Origin: Prevotella sp. | GTDB lineage: Bacteria; Bacteroidota; Bacteroidia; Bacteroidales; Bacteroidaceae | Assembly: GCA_022511055.1 (NCBI GenBank) | Contig: JAFLSH010000032.1 | Location: 1 to 6,345, forward strand | DNA length: 6,345 nt | Direction: 5' to 3' | Part shown: in pieces, positions 1 through 6,290 of the stretch | Numbering within the stretch: position 1 is the first letter of the stretch | Layout of the letters: each line of letters begins with the position of its first letter | Notes under the pieces: generated by a model | What the model was told of the DNA's origin: nothing | The model's database searches: none | Seen by the model: only the letters and a program-made list of their open reading frames with translations | Translations under genes and position numbers: made by a program

Positions 1-37
1 TGTTTCAGTTGGTTATGCGGATTTATGTATAGTTGGG

Positions 38-55
38 CATTTTTTCAAAAAAATG
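38..55 (-). terminator. Weak A/T hairpin downstream of the outer-membrane protein gene
   Basis: This is an 18-bp dyad: CATTTTTT on the plus strand, a two-base centre, then AAAAAATG. It lies about 48 bp past the stop codon of the barrel-protein gene. A transcript could form a short A-U stem with little GC and a very tight loop, so it is a poor match to a classic intrinsic terminator, although the run of seven T residues on the minus strand could still help release. The rest of 1-102 shows no gene and no convincing promoter; the only other thing seen there is AGTTGG twice (7-12 and 31-36). Confidence 0.25.
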
Positions 56-102
56 AGGCAAGGAAAACCAAGACGGTCATCTGATTCCGCCAACGGGCCT
101 GG

Positions 103-2946
103 TTACTTTTTCTTTGGCTGACGGTTGAATCGGTATTGCACATTCAGCATGGCATACCGCCCCAGGATGTTTTGCCAGGTTTCCGTGCGCCCATAGGCGT
201 TTATCGTGCGGGTTATGGCATCGAGCTGACCCAGCAGGTCGTAGGCGGAAAGGCGCAGCAGCAGACGGTCGTTCAACAGGCCGCGTGAGAGCGACGTGCC
301 GAGGACAATGCGGTCGGTGTTCATCGACGAGTCGCTGTAGCCGCGGCGCGTGTAGACCTTGGCCTCGGCGGTCAGCTCTATGCTGAACGGAAGGCGGGTG
401 TGCCCCTCGGCTCCATAGGTGATGTTGAAGCAGTCGAAGGGTCGGAAGCCCGGCTCGTCTGCCGTGATGTGTGCATATTCGGCATTGGCGCCCACCTCGA
501 TGCGTGTGTGCGACTTCTCGTAAGACGTGCTGAACGATGCCGAGGGCATCAGTGTGGTGACGGTGCGCTCACGGTTGACAAACTCGGTGGAGGCGGCGTA
601 GTTGAGCGTGGCGGCCACACTGGCATAGAAACGGCTGTTGGCGGCGAAGGGTGCGCGGTAGTTGACCGAGCCGCCCGCCGCGTTGTGCCCGCGGAGATTC
701 ATCAGGCTCACGGTCTGTATGCCTGTCGACGGGTCGTAGTGGATGGCGCGGGCTATCTGGCGCGGTTGCGTGCTGGCTGCGGCAGAGGCCATGAACACCT
801 TCCGGGTGCGGAAATCCATCTTGCGATAGAGCAGCGACACGCTGTGGGTGAGCGCGCTCCTTATGCCGTCGCTGCCGCCCAGACTGACAATGAGCGGGTT
901 GGTGGTGTCGCTGTAGGGGATGAAGTCGGTCAGTGCCGGTGCCTGCTGCTTCAGGCCGTACTCAAACTGGAGCAGCCACACGTTGGGGCGCTCGTAGCCG
1001 ATGCGCACCTGTGGCTCGGCGAAGGCGAAACGCTTTGTCAGGCACGTGTCGATGATGTCGCGCTGATAGGCGAGGGTGGAGCGCTCCAGCCGCAGCAGGC
1101 CGCTGGTCGAGATGTTGAGGCGCTGCCCAGACTTCAGCTGCCGGAACAGGGAGAGTGCTACGCGGGGCGTGGCGGTCAGGGTGTGGCGGGAGGAGTGGTA
1201 GGAGTTGACGGCATCGAGTGTCTGCAACACCTGGCTCACCGAGTCGCTGACGAGGTAGAGCTGGCGGGGCGCACGGCTGTAGGTCATGTCAAGCGCGAGA
1301 GAGGGGGTGAGTGTGACCATCCACCCCGCGACATCGCTCCACGTCACGGGGCAGTCGGCTTGGAACGCCCCGTTGGCAGTGCGCGACGAAGTGCTGCCCT
1401 GCGTGGGGCGGTCGATGTCGGGTGTCAGGGCCGACTGGTAGAATCGCACGGCGTTGGTCTCGCTGCTCCGGGTGCGCCCGTCGGCAAAGTTTCCGCTCAG
1501 GCCGAAGTGCAGCACGTCGCCAAGCTCGGAAATCTTGAATGAGGCACTGGCATCGATGCCGCCGCTCCACAGCGTACCACTCTGATGGCGCAGCACGGTC
1601 TGGGCAGAGACGAGCAACGGCTGCTGGGCGAAGGGGCGGCCGGACATGAAGAAGATGCTGTCGATGACCGTGCCGCCCTGCTCGTCTATGGGGGCGGACA
1701 GCTCGGCCAGCCAGGAGGCAGCATCAGAGCGGTTGCTCGTGTATTCCGCCTTGGGCTTCAGCACCATGTGGAATCCGCTGCCCGGCCGCTTCAGCTCCAG
1801 CGTGTGGCGCGTGGCCACGTGGGTGGAGCGCTTCTCGTCTTGTGAGCGCAGGCGCGAGTAGGTGTCGCCGGTGCTGAGAAAGCGTACTGCCGACTGCCGC
1901 ATGCGGGCATCCTGACTGTGATAGTCGGCCGAAACCTCGCCGTCGTAGGTGAAGCGGCGGCGACGGTCGTCGATGGTGTGCAGAAGCCCTGCCGACGTGT
2001 AGGCCGACGGCACGGTGAGTTCGTACTGGCTGCTCCACTGCCCCGTAGTGCCGGGCGTGGTGGCATCGTTGGTGTTGTTGGCGTTGACATACGCCACCGA
2101 GCGCGTGTAGTCTGAGAAGCGCAGGCCGAACAGCTTGGCCCGGTAGCGGTGGTCGGTGCCGATGCCCCCGTCGGCGTTGACCGACCAGCCAAACGAGTAG
2201 ACGCGCTTCAGCCCAACATCCATCACCAGCTCCTTTTCGCGGTCGTTCACCCTCGATATGCCCAGCGCCACGTCGCTGTCGGACTCGCGCCGGTAGACCT
2301 TCACCTTGTCGACCATGTAGGCGGGCAGGTTGTCGAGCGCGATTTTTGGGTTGCCACGGAAGAAGTTTCTGCCGTTGACGAGCAGATTGTCCACAAACTC
2401 GCCGTTCACGTAGATGCGCCCGCCCTTCAGCTCGACACCGGGCAGCCGGCGCACCAGGGCATCGAGCATGGAGCCGTTGGTCAGCTCAAAGGCATCGGCG
2501 TTGTAGACAATGGTGTCGCCGCGCATCACCATCTTTATCTTTGAGGCCGTCACCACCACTTCGCGCAGGCTGCCGCCCTCTAACTCGCCTTTGGCGGTCT
2601 GCGGGCGCTTGTGCAGCTTGACGGAGCCGAGGCTGATGCGCGGGCGGCGATGGCGACTGAAGCGCAGGCTGACACGGCGGCTCACGGGGGTGTAGCGCGG
2701 GTGGGAGTAACAGACAAGGTAGTCGCCCGATGCGGGCAGACTGAGGCGGAAGCCCCACTTGGCGTTGTGGGTACTCGCCACCATGGCGGTGCTGTCGGCA
2801 TTCCATACCGTTATCGCGCAGCTGTCAACGGCTTCGCTGGTGAAGCTGTCGACCACTGAGCCTGACAGGTCGAACTTCTGCTGCTGGCCCGCCGCACGGG
2901 AGGCGCAAAAAAGCAGGCACAGAAGGATGGAGAAAACGTGTTTCAT
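103..2946 (-). CDS. Outer-membrane TonB-receptor-like beta-barrel protein with carboxypeptidase-regulatory-like N-terminal domain
   Basis: This is a full-length 947-residue protein. Residues 1-20 look like a type I signal peptide (MKH, a hydrophobic stretch, then AAG before QQQ); no lipobox is visible. Residues about 24-112 resemble the carboxypeptidase-regulatory-like fold (LSGSVVDSFTSEAV...) common on Bacteroidota outer-membrane receptors. The stretch LREVVVTAS (127-135) resembles the TonB-box/plug entry, and about 140-245 is plug-like (DTIVYNADAF, LDALVRRLPGVEL, IYVNGEFVDNLLVNGRNFF). The rest is alternating polar/aromatic beta-strand sequence ending in a barrel-closing strand (RYAMLNVQYRF, 930-940) and a short basic tail, RQPKKK. 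The architecture fits the OMP_b-brl_3 type of 'outer membrane beta-barrel' proteins rather than SusC, and no SusD partner lies within the window. The substrate cannot be told from sequence. It has its own promoter and a 126-bp leader region, so it is probably transcribed separately from the rimM operon. ATG 2946 is chosen because the signal peptide starts there. The ribosome-binding region has no Shine-Dalgarno match, as is usual in this phylum. Confidence 0.85.
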   Translation of the reverse strand: MKHVFSILLCLLFCASRAAGQQQKFDLSGSVVDSFTSEAVDSCAITVWNADSTAMVASTHNAKWGFRLSLPASGDYLVCYSHPRYTPVSRRVSLRFSRHRRPRISLGSVKLHKRPQTAKGELEGGSLREVVVTASKIKMVMRGDTIVYNADAFELTNGSMLDALVRRLPGVELKGGRIYVNGEFVDNLLVNGRNFFRGNPKIALDNLPAYMVDKVKVYRRESDSDVALGISRVNDREKELVMDVGLKRVYSFGWSVNADGGIGTDHRYRAKLFGLRFSDYTRSVAYVNANNTNDATTPGTTGQWSSQYELTVPSAYTSAGLLHTIDDRRRRFTYDGEVSADYHSQDARMRQSAVRFLSTGDTYSRLRSQDEKRSTHVATRHTLELKRPGSGFHMVLKPKAEYTSNRSDAASWLAELSAPIDEQGGTVIDSIFFMSGRPFAQQPLLVSAQTVLRHQSGTLWSGGIDASASFKISELGDVLHFGLSGNFADGRTRSSETNAVRFYQSALTPDIDRPTQGSTSSRTANGAFQADCPVTWSDVAGWMVTLTPSLALDMTYSRAPRQLYLVSDSVSQVLQTLDAVNSYHSSRHTLTATPRVALSLFRQLKSGQRLNISTSGLLRLERSTLAYQRDIIDTCLTKRFAFAEPQVRIGYERPNVWLLQFEYGLKQQAPALTDFIPYSDTTNPLIVSLGGSDGIRSALTHSVSLLYRKMDFRTRKVFMASAAASTQPRQIARAIHYDPSTGIQTVSLMNLRGHNAAGGSVNYRAPFAANSRFYASVAATLNYAASTEFVNRERTVTTLMPSASFSTSYEKSHTRIEVGANAEYAHITADEPGFRPFDCFNITYGAEGHTRLPFSIELTAEAKVYTRRGYSDSSMNTDRIVLGTSLSRGLLNDRLLLRLSAYDLLGQLDAITRTINAYGRTETWQNILGRYAMLNVQYRFNRQPKKK

Positions 2947-2948
2947 GT

Positions 2949-3026
2949 GCTAAGCCGTTAGAATCTTTGTGCAAATATACGCTAATCCGTTAGAACGGCA
3001 AAGAAAATCTCTCTATTCAGTTAGAG
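2949..3026. repeat. Three helically phased copies of a GTTAGA-centred 15-bp motif
   Basis: On the plus strand, copy 1 (2949-2963) is GCTAAGCCGTTAGAA and copy 2 (2981-2995) is GCTAATCCGTTAGAA, differing at one base. Copy 3 (3012-3026) is TCTATTCAGTTAGAG and matches copy 2 at 11 of 15 positions. The steps are 32 and 31 bp, about three turns of DNA, so all copies would face the same side. Copy 1 lies in the leader just before the ATG, copy 2 in the spacer between the -33 and -7 boxes, and copy 3 just upstream of the -33 box. Copies 1 and 2 each contain a CTAA-N4-TTAG dyad. The placement fits operator sites for a DNA-binding regulator of the barrel-protein gene; that role is inference. Confidence 0.55.
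2972..3002 (-). promoter_or_regulatory. Bacteroidetes-type promoter for the outer-membrane protein gene
   Basis: Reading the minus strand, TTTG (2999-3002) is followed by exactly 19 bp and then TATATTTG (2972-2979). This matches the Bacteroidetes housekeeping sigma-factor consensus of a -33 TTTG and a -7 TAnnTTTG, in sequence and in spacing. The -7 box ends 25 bp before the ATG at 2946, so the untranslated leader would be short, roughly 20 bases. The -33 TTTG is also part of the U-rich tail of the upstream hairpin, so rimM termination and the new promoter directly adjoin. Copy 2 of the GTTAGA repeat fills most of the spacer. Confidence 0.8.
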
Positions 3027-3030
3027 ATTT
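2999..3030 (-). terminator. Probable intrinsic terminator of the tsaB-DUF4290-murA-rimM operon
   Basis: On the minus strand AAATCTCT (3023-3030) pairs perfectly with AGAGATTT (3005-3012) across a 10-base loop, and is followed by TTCTTTG. The hairpin begins about 43 bp past the rimM stop codon. The eight-pair stem has only two G-C pairs, so it is weaker than a classic rho-independent terminator, and its loop and left arm include copy 3 of the GTTAGA repeat. An operator or leader role is therefore an alternative. Confidence 0.45.
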
Positions 3031-3072
3031 AATGATAATTAACGTCTTGGCGGGGCGCAGCCCTGTCGTTGG

Positions 3073-3582
3073 CTAAAGCTCAAGCAAGCCTTCGGGCAAC
3101 GACATGGCAATCTGGCGGGTGTCGGTGTTGATGTCGGTGATAAAGTCGTCGCTGGCGGGAATCAGCTGGCCGCTTTCCAGACAGAAAAGCAGGTTGGCGG
3201 TGGTGTCGTCGATGCCGGCAATGCGGCCAATGGGAGTGCCCGTGGCGGCATCGGTGATGTCGAAGCCAACGAGGCTGGCCAGTGAGAACTGGCCGTCATC
3301 GTCGTCAGCTAATGTGCGGAGGAAATAGACGTGGCAGCCCGTCAGCTCAGCCGCGCGCTGCTGGGTGTCGACACCCTCGAACTTGACCAGCACCACGGTG
3401 TCGGAGCGGAAGCGGTATTCCTCGATGAAGAAAGGCACCAGGATGCCGTCGATGTCGAGAATGAGGTGGTCGGCATCAACGCGGTCGAACACATCGTCGT
3501 CGACGAGAAAGGAAATCTCGCCTTTCACGCCGTGGGTCTTGCCTAACTTACCTATCCTGTAGACCTCTTCCTGTCTAATCAT
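3073..3582 (-). CDS. rimM: Ribosome maturation factor RimM
   Basis: This 169-residue protein has the usual length for RimM, which binds ribosomal protein S19 and helps mature the 16S rRNA 3' (head) domain of the 30S subunit in the cytoplasm. The N-terminal RimM domain opens with the family signature IGKLGKTHGVKGE (10-22) and runs to the conserved L-x-G stretch near residues 80-87 (LTGCHVYF). After an acidic linker (DDDD, 93-96) comes the C-terminal PRC-barrel domain (about 99-167), with GFDITD, IGRIAGID, NLLF and a closing IPASDDFITDIN...LPEGLLEL. The start codon overlaps the murA stop in ATGA (3579-3582), which suggests translational coupling. It is the last gene of the putative operon and is followed by a hairpin. 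No key segment seems to be missing. Confidence 0.95.
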   Translation of the reverse strand: MIRQEEVYRIGKLGKTHGVKGEISFLVDDDVFDRVDADHLILDIDGILVPFFIEEYRFRSDTVVLVKFEGVDTQQRAAELTGCHVYFLRTLADDDDGQFSLASLVGFDITDAATGTPIGRIAGIDDTTANLLFCLESGQLIPASDDFITDINTDTRQIAMSLPEGLLEL

Positions 3583-4883
3583 AGCCTGGTGATTTTTGCG
3601 CCTAATGCGTTGAGGCGCAGTTCGATATCCTCGTAGCCGCGGTCTATCTGCTCGATGTTGTCAATGCGGCTCTCGCCCTCGGCGCTCATTGCGGCGATGA
3701 GCAGGGCTATGCCGGCGCGTATGTCGGGGCTCGACATGCGGCTACCCCTGAGTGTCAGCTTGCGGTCGTGGCCGATGACCACGGCGCGGTGAGGGTCGCA
3801 GAGAATGATTTGCGCGCCCATGTCAATCAGGCGGTCGACGAAGAACAGGCGGCTCTCGAACATCTTCTGGTGGAACAACACTGAGCCGTGGGCCTCAGTC
3901 GCCACAACGATGAGGACCGACAGCAGGTCGGGGGTCAGCCCCGGCCAGGGGGCATCGGCCAGTGTCATGATGGTGCCGTCGATGAACGACTGTATCTCGT
4001 AATGCTCCTGTCGGGGAATCCAGAGGTCGTTGCCGTCGACCTGGATGTCGACACCCAGCCGGCGGAAGCTGTCGGGGATGATGCCCAGGTCCTTGGGCGA
4101 CACGTTCTTGATGCGCACGCCGTCGCCGCACATGGCGGCCATGCCGATGAACGAGCCCACCTCAATCATGTCGGGTAGCAGCTGGTGGGTGGTGCCGTGC
4201 AGCTCGCTGACACCGACGATGGTCAGGAGGTTTGAGGCGATGCCGCTGATGTTAGCCCCCATGCGGTTGAGCATATGGCAGAGCTGCTGGATGTAAGGCT
4301 CGCAGGCCGCGTTGTAGATGGTGGTAGTGCCCTTGGCAAACACGGCAGCCATGATGATGTTGGCGGTGCCGGTGACCGATGCCTCGTCTAAGAGCATGTA
4401 AGTGCCCGTCAGGCTGTCGGCGGCAATCTGGTAGACGTTGCGGCCTTCGAGGCGGTTGAACTTAGCCCCTAACTTCTCGAAGCCGAGGAAGTGGGTGTCG
4501 AGCCGGCGGCGGCCAATCTTGTCGCCACCGGGCTTGGTGATGACGGCCCTGCCCATGCGGGCCAGCAGCGGCCCAATCATCAGCACGCTGCCCCGCAGCT
4601 GGGCGCACTTGCTCGCAAACTCGTCGCTCTGCAAGTAGTCCAGATTCAGCTGGTCGGCTTGGAACGCATATTCGCCTTTGGCCATCGGGGTCACCCTGAC
4701 CCCGATGTCGCGCAACAGCTGTATGAGGTTGTTGACATCGCGGATGTTGGGTATGTTGCGGATGACGACCTCTTCGCTGGTCAGCAGCGAGGCGCAGATG
4801 ACTTGTAGCGCCTCGTTCTTGGCTCCCTGGGGGGTGATGGTGCCGCGGAGCTGGTGTCCGCCCTCTATCTTAAACGCTGCCAT
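3579..4883 (-). CDS. murA: UDP-N-acetylglucosamine 1-carboxyvinyltransferase, Asp-type active site
   Basis: MurA transfers enolpyruvate from PEP to UDP-GlcNAc, the first committed step of peptidoglycan synthesis in the cytoplasm. The 434-residue length fits the family (E. coli 419). Conserved parts are QGAKNEAL with Lys22-Asn23 for substrate binding; the mobile active-site loop PGGDKIGRR (118-126); LTPDL with Asp319, matching the E. coli general base Asp305; and DIRAG with Arg389, matching Arg397. In the loop, Asp121 (GAC at 4521-4523) replaces the catalytic Cys115 of E. coli, the residue alkylated by fosfomycin. Asp occurs there in naturally fosfomycin-insensitive MurA of mycobacteria and Chlamydia, so insensitivity is expected here. 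The DUF4290 gene ends 18 bp upstream, and rimM overlaps the stop by 4 bp. The start is supported by an AGGA five bases upstream and by the standard N-terminus. The related aroA product is excluded by the MurA-type loop and overall match. Confidence 0.96.
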   Translation of the reverse strand: MAAFKIEGGHQLRGTITPQGAKNEALQVICASLLTSEEVVIRNIPNIRDVNNLIQLLRDIGVRVTPMAKGEYAFQADQLNLDYLQSDEFASKCAQLRGSVLMIGPLLARMGRAVITKPGGDKIGRRRLDTHFLGFEKLGAKFNRLEGRNVYQIAADSLTGTYMLLDEASVTGTANIIMAAVFAKGTTTIYNAACEPYIQQLCHMLNRMGANISGIASNLLTIVGVSELHGTTHQLLPDMIEVGSFIGMAAMCGDGVRIKNVSPKDLGIIPDSFRRLGVDIQVDGNDLWIPRQEHYEIQSFIDGTIMTLADAPWPGLTPDLLSVLIVVATEAHGSVLFHQKMFESRLFFVDRLIDMGAQIILCDPHRAVVIGHDRKLTLRGSRMSSPDIRAGIALLIAAMSAEGESRIDNIEQIDRGYEDIELRLNALGAKITRL

Positions 4884-4888
4884 GTGTG

Positions 4889-4892
4889 TCCT
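4889..4892 (-). promoter_or_regulatory. Shine-Dalgarno-like AGGA of murA
   Basis: The minus strand reads AGGA, then five bases (CACAC), then the murA ATG at 4883. It lies in the 18-bp gap after the DUF4290 stop and supports the chosen murA start. The other gene starts in this window lack a clear, well-spaced Shine-Dalgarno, as is common in Bacteroidota, so murA stands out slightly. Confidence 0.5.
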
Positions 4893-4901
4893 GAAGTTCT
4901 T

Positions 4902-5501
4902 CTATCTGCGCTTCTTGCTTTTCTTGACAGTCTCCGTGGCCGCTGTCACCTTGTTGAGCGTGAAGGTGTTTAAGTCCAGCTGAACGGCACCGTCAGTGTA
5001 GCGGGCCATGTCGTCGGCAACCTTCTCGCTGTCGACGGAGCCGTGCCCCCACGTCATCAGGTCGCGTTTCATCTGGTAGGCGGCCAGCCGTGCCAGCGTG
5101 TCGCGCTCGCTGCCGGGAGGCATCTGCCTCAGCTTCTCCATCAGTTCCTCGATGAGCCTGCCGTAGTGGCGCTGCTTGATGCTGCCTTGCGGCAGCTTCA
5201 GCGGGGCGGGCTTCGAGAGAATCTTCTCGGCCTCTGACACGTCGAAGGGCCAGTCGATGTCCAACTGCTTGTGGCTCATCAGGTAGAGATGGTCCCACAG
5301 GGTCTGCTGGTAGTCGGCGTTCTCCCTGATTTGCGGCACTTTGGTCTCCATGAGCCGCACGATGGTCTTGGCGCATGCCTGCCGGGCCGCCTTGGTGGGC
5401 AGGCTGACGGCGTGGTCAATCATCTTCTGAATCTCGCGCCCGTACTCCGGCATCAGCAGTTTTTCCCGCTGGGTGTTATAGTCTAAGCCTTTGATTTCCA
5501 T
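4902..5501 (-). CDS. DUF4290 family protein of unknown function
   Basis: This 199-residue protein has no signal peptide or membrane segment and is presumably cytoplasmic. I recognise the DUF4290 family of Bacteroidota by the N-terminal LDYNTQREKLLMPEYGREIQKMIDHA (6-31), the segment LWDHLYLMS...LDIDWPFD (68-87) and the RHYG motif (111-114). The predicted structure is mainly alpha-helical, with many charged residues. The tail is lysine/arginine-rich (KKSKKRR, 193-199) and could bind nucleic acid or ribosomes; that is inference only. No catalytic motif is evident. From memory, the family often lies directly upstream of murA and rimM in Bacteroidota, as here. The gene follows tsaB by 60 bp and precedes murA by 18 bp, so it probably shares their transcript. 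No strong Shine-Dalgarno precedes ATG 5501; the leader is A/T-rich. Confidence 0.85.
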   Translation of the reverse strand: MEIKGLDYNTQREKLLMPEYGREIQKMIDHAVSLPTKAARQACAKTIVRLMETKVPQIRENADYQQTLWDHLYLMSHKQLDIDWPFDVSEAEKILSKPAPLKLPQGSIKQRHYGRLIEELMEKLRQMPPGSERDTLARLAAYQMKRDLMTWGHGSVDSEKVADDMARYTDGAVQLDLNTFTLNKVTAATETVKKSKKRR

Positions 5502-5561
5502 ATTTTGCTGGTTTTGACGATTATTTTCCTTGAATGTAAGAACGAGTGGCCTTTCCTGTCC

Positions 5562-6251
5562 CTAAATGAGCTTCTTGGGCATCTTAGCCACGAAGTCCTT
5601 CAGGTAGAACGGCACGAAGTAGGCCACATCTTCCGTCTGCCCTTGCAGCAGCCGGCGCTCGGCCAGCGGCTGCATCCACTTGGCCAGTGGCTCGATGCCT
5701 TCTATTAGCCGGGCGTTGGGGTGGTTGATGCTCTCCATGCACTTCTTGGCGCCGTTGCCGAAGAAGTAGACAGGGCGCTCATCGAGAAAAGCCTTGTAGG
5801 TCTCGGCATCCACCACATCGGCCTGCACCTCCCTGACGGGGCGAAGGGCGCGGTCGTAGATGCCGGCATAGACCTCCATGCGCCGTGCATCGAGCATGGG
5901 GCAGAGCAGGGCTTCGTCTTCGGCCAGCTCCCTGAGCAGCACTGGTACGCAAAGCAGTTCCAGCGTAGGCACGGCAATGAGCTTCAGGTCGCGCCCGTAG
6001 CAGATGCCCTTGGCCATCGACACGCCGATGCGCAGCCCCGTGTAGCTGCCCGGGCCGCAGCTGACGGCCACGGCATCGAAGGGGATGGCGTGGTTATCGG
6101 TAAACGAGAGAGCCTCATCGACCATGGAGCCCAGCCGCTCGGCGTGGTTGGGGCCGGAGTGGTCTTCTTGCTGGAATATCACCTGAGAGTCTTCGCTCAC
6201 AGCCACCGAACACACGGCGGTGCTGGTTTCAATGTGCAATATACACGACAT
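5562..6251 (-). CDS. tsaB: tRNA threonylcarbamoyladenosine biosynthesis protein TsaB
   Basis: TsaB is the ASKHA-fold partner of TsaD. With TsaE they move the threonylcarbamoyl group made by TsaC onto A37 of ANN-decoding tRNAs (t6A). The length, 229 residues, is close to E. coli TsaB (231). Visible signatures are the N-terminal ILHIETSTAVCSVAV (4-18), NHAE (35-38), the strongly conserved GPGSYTGLRIGVSMAKG (66-82), DARRMEVYAG (121-130) and a C-terminal PFYLKDFVAK (214-223), which I recall as typical of the Bacteroidota form. It is too short to be TsaD and lacks the TsaD metal-binding HxxxH, which separates it from that paralogue. The first ATG (6251) gives the canonical N-terminus and lies about 31 bp below a -7 promoter element. 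It is probably the first gene of the operon that continues to rimM. Confidence 0.95.
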   Translation of the reverse strand: MSCILHIETSTAVCSVAVSEDSQVIFQQEDHSGPNHAERLGSMVDEALSFTDNHAIPFDAVAVSCGPGSYTGLRIGVSMAKGICYGRDLKLIAVPTLELLCVPVLLRELAEDEALLCPMLDARRMEVYAGIYDRALRPVREVQADVVDAETYKAFLDERPVYFFGNGAKKCMESINHPNARLIEGIEPLAKWMQPLAERRLLQGQTEDVAYFVPFYLKDFVAKMPKKLI

Positions 6252-6282
6252 ATCTATTCTTGTCTTCTTTGCTTCTAAACTG

Positions 6283-6290
6283 CAAAGGTA
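6283..6290 (-). promoter_or_regulatory. -7 promoter element upstream of tsaB
   Basis: The minus strand reads TACCTTTG, an exact match to the Bacteroidetes -7 consensus TAnnTTTG, ending 31 bp before the tsaB ATG. No good TTTG is seen at the expected 19-21 bp further upstream; the nearest, a TTGG about 12 bp upstream, is too close. The promoter may therefore be weak or helped by the A/T-rich upstream DNA. The leader between the element and the ATG is purine-rich (AAGCAAAGAAGACAAGAA), which may aid ribosome loading. The remaining bases to 6345 hold no gene that I can support. Confidence 0.6.

Noticed and set aside
10..18. Possible lipoprotein signal in the barrel protein (LLC or LLFC, residues 8-14)
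   Set aside because: The residues before the Cys do not fit the lipobox (Phe or Leu at -1), and an AAG/QQQ type I cleavage site follows. Coordinates here are approximate residue numbers, not bases.
7..36. AGTTGG direct repeat at 7-12 and 31-36
   Set aside because: Six bases only, with no further similarity or associated promoter; expected by chance.
400..1542. 380-codon plus-strand open frame
   Set aside because: It lies antisense within the barrel-protein gene. The translation is rich in Gly, Ala, Val, His and Arg without recognisable domains, as expected for the opposite strand of a GC-rich gene; the minus-strand frame has a signal peptide and clear barrel sequence.
1791..2192. 133-codon minus-strand frame inside the barrel-protein gene
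   Set aside because: Out-of-frame shadow rich in Ala, Arg, Thr and Pro, with no domain or start signal; the main frame through the region is intact, so it is not a frameshift remnant.
2149..2544. 131-codon plus-strand frame opposite the plug region
   Set aside because: Antisense shadow of a conserved plug domain with no independent support.
5502..5561. Possible internal promoter between tsaB and the DUF4290 gene
   Set aside because: The best candidate, TACATTCA, misses two bases of the -7 consensus and has no TTTG at the right distance.
5721..6278. 185-codon plus-strand open frame
   Set aside because: It is the antisense shadow of tsaB. The TsaB frame carries the conserved GPGSYTGLRIG motif and has a promoter element; this one has neither.
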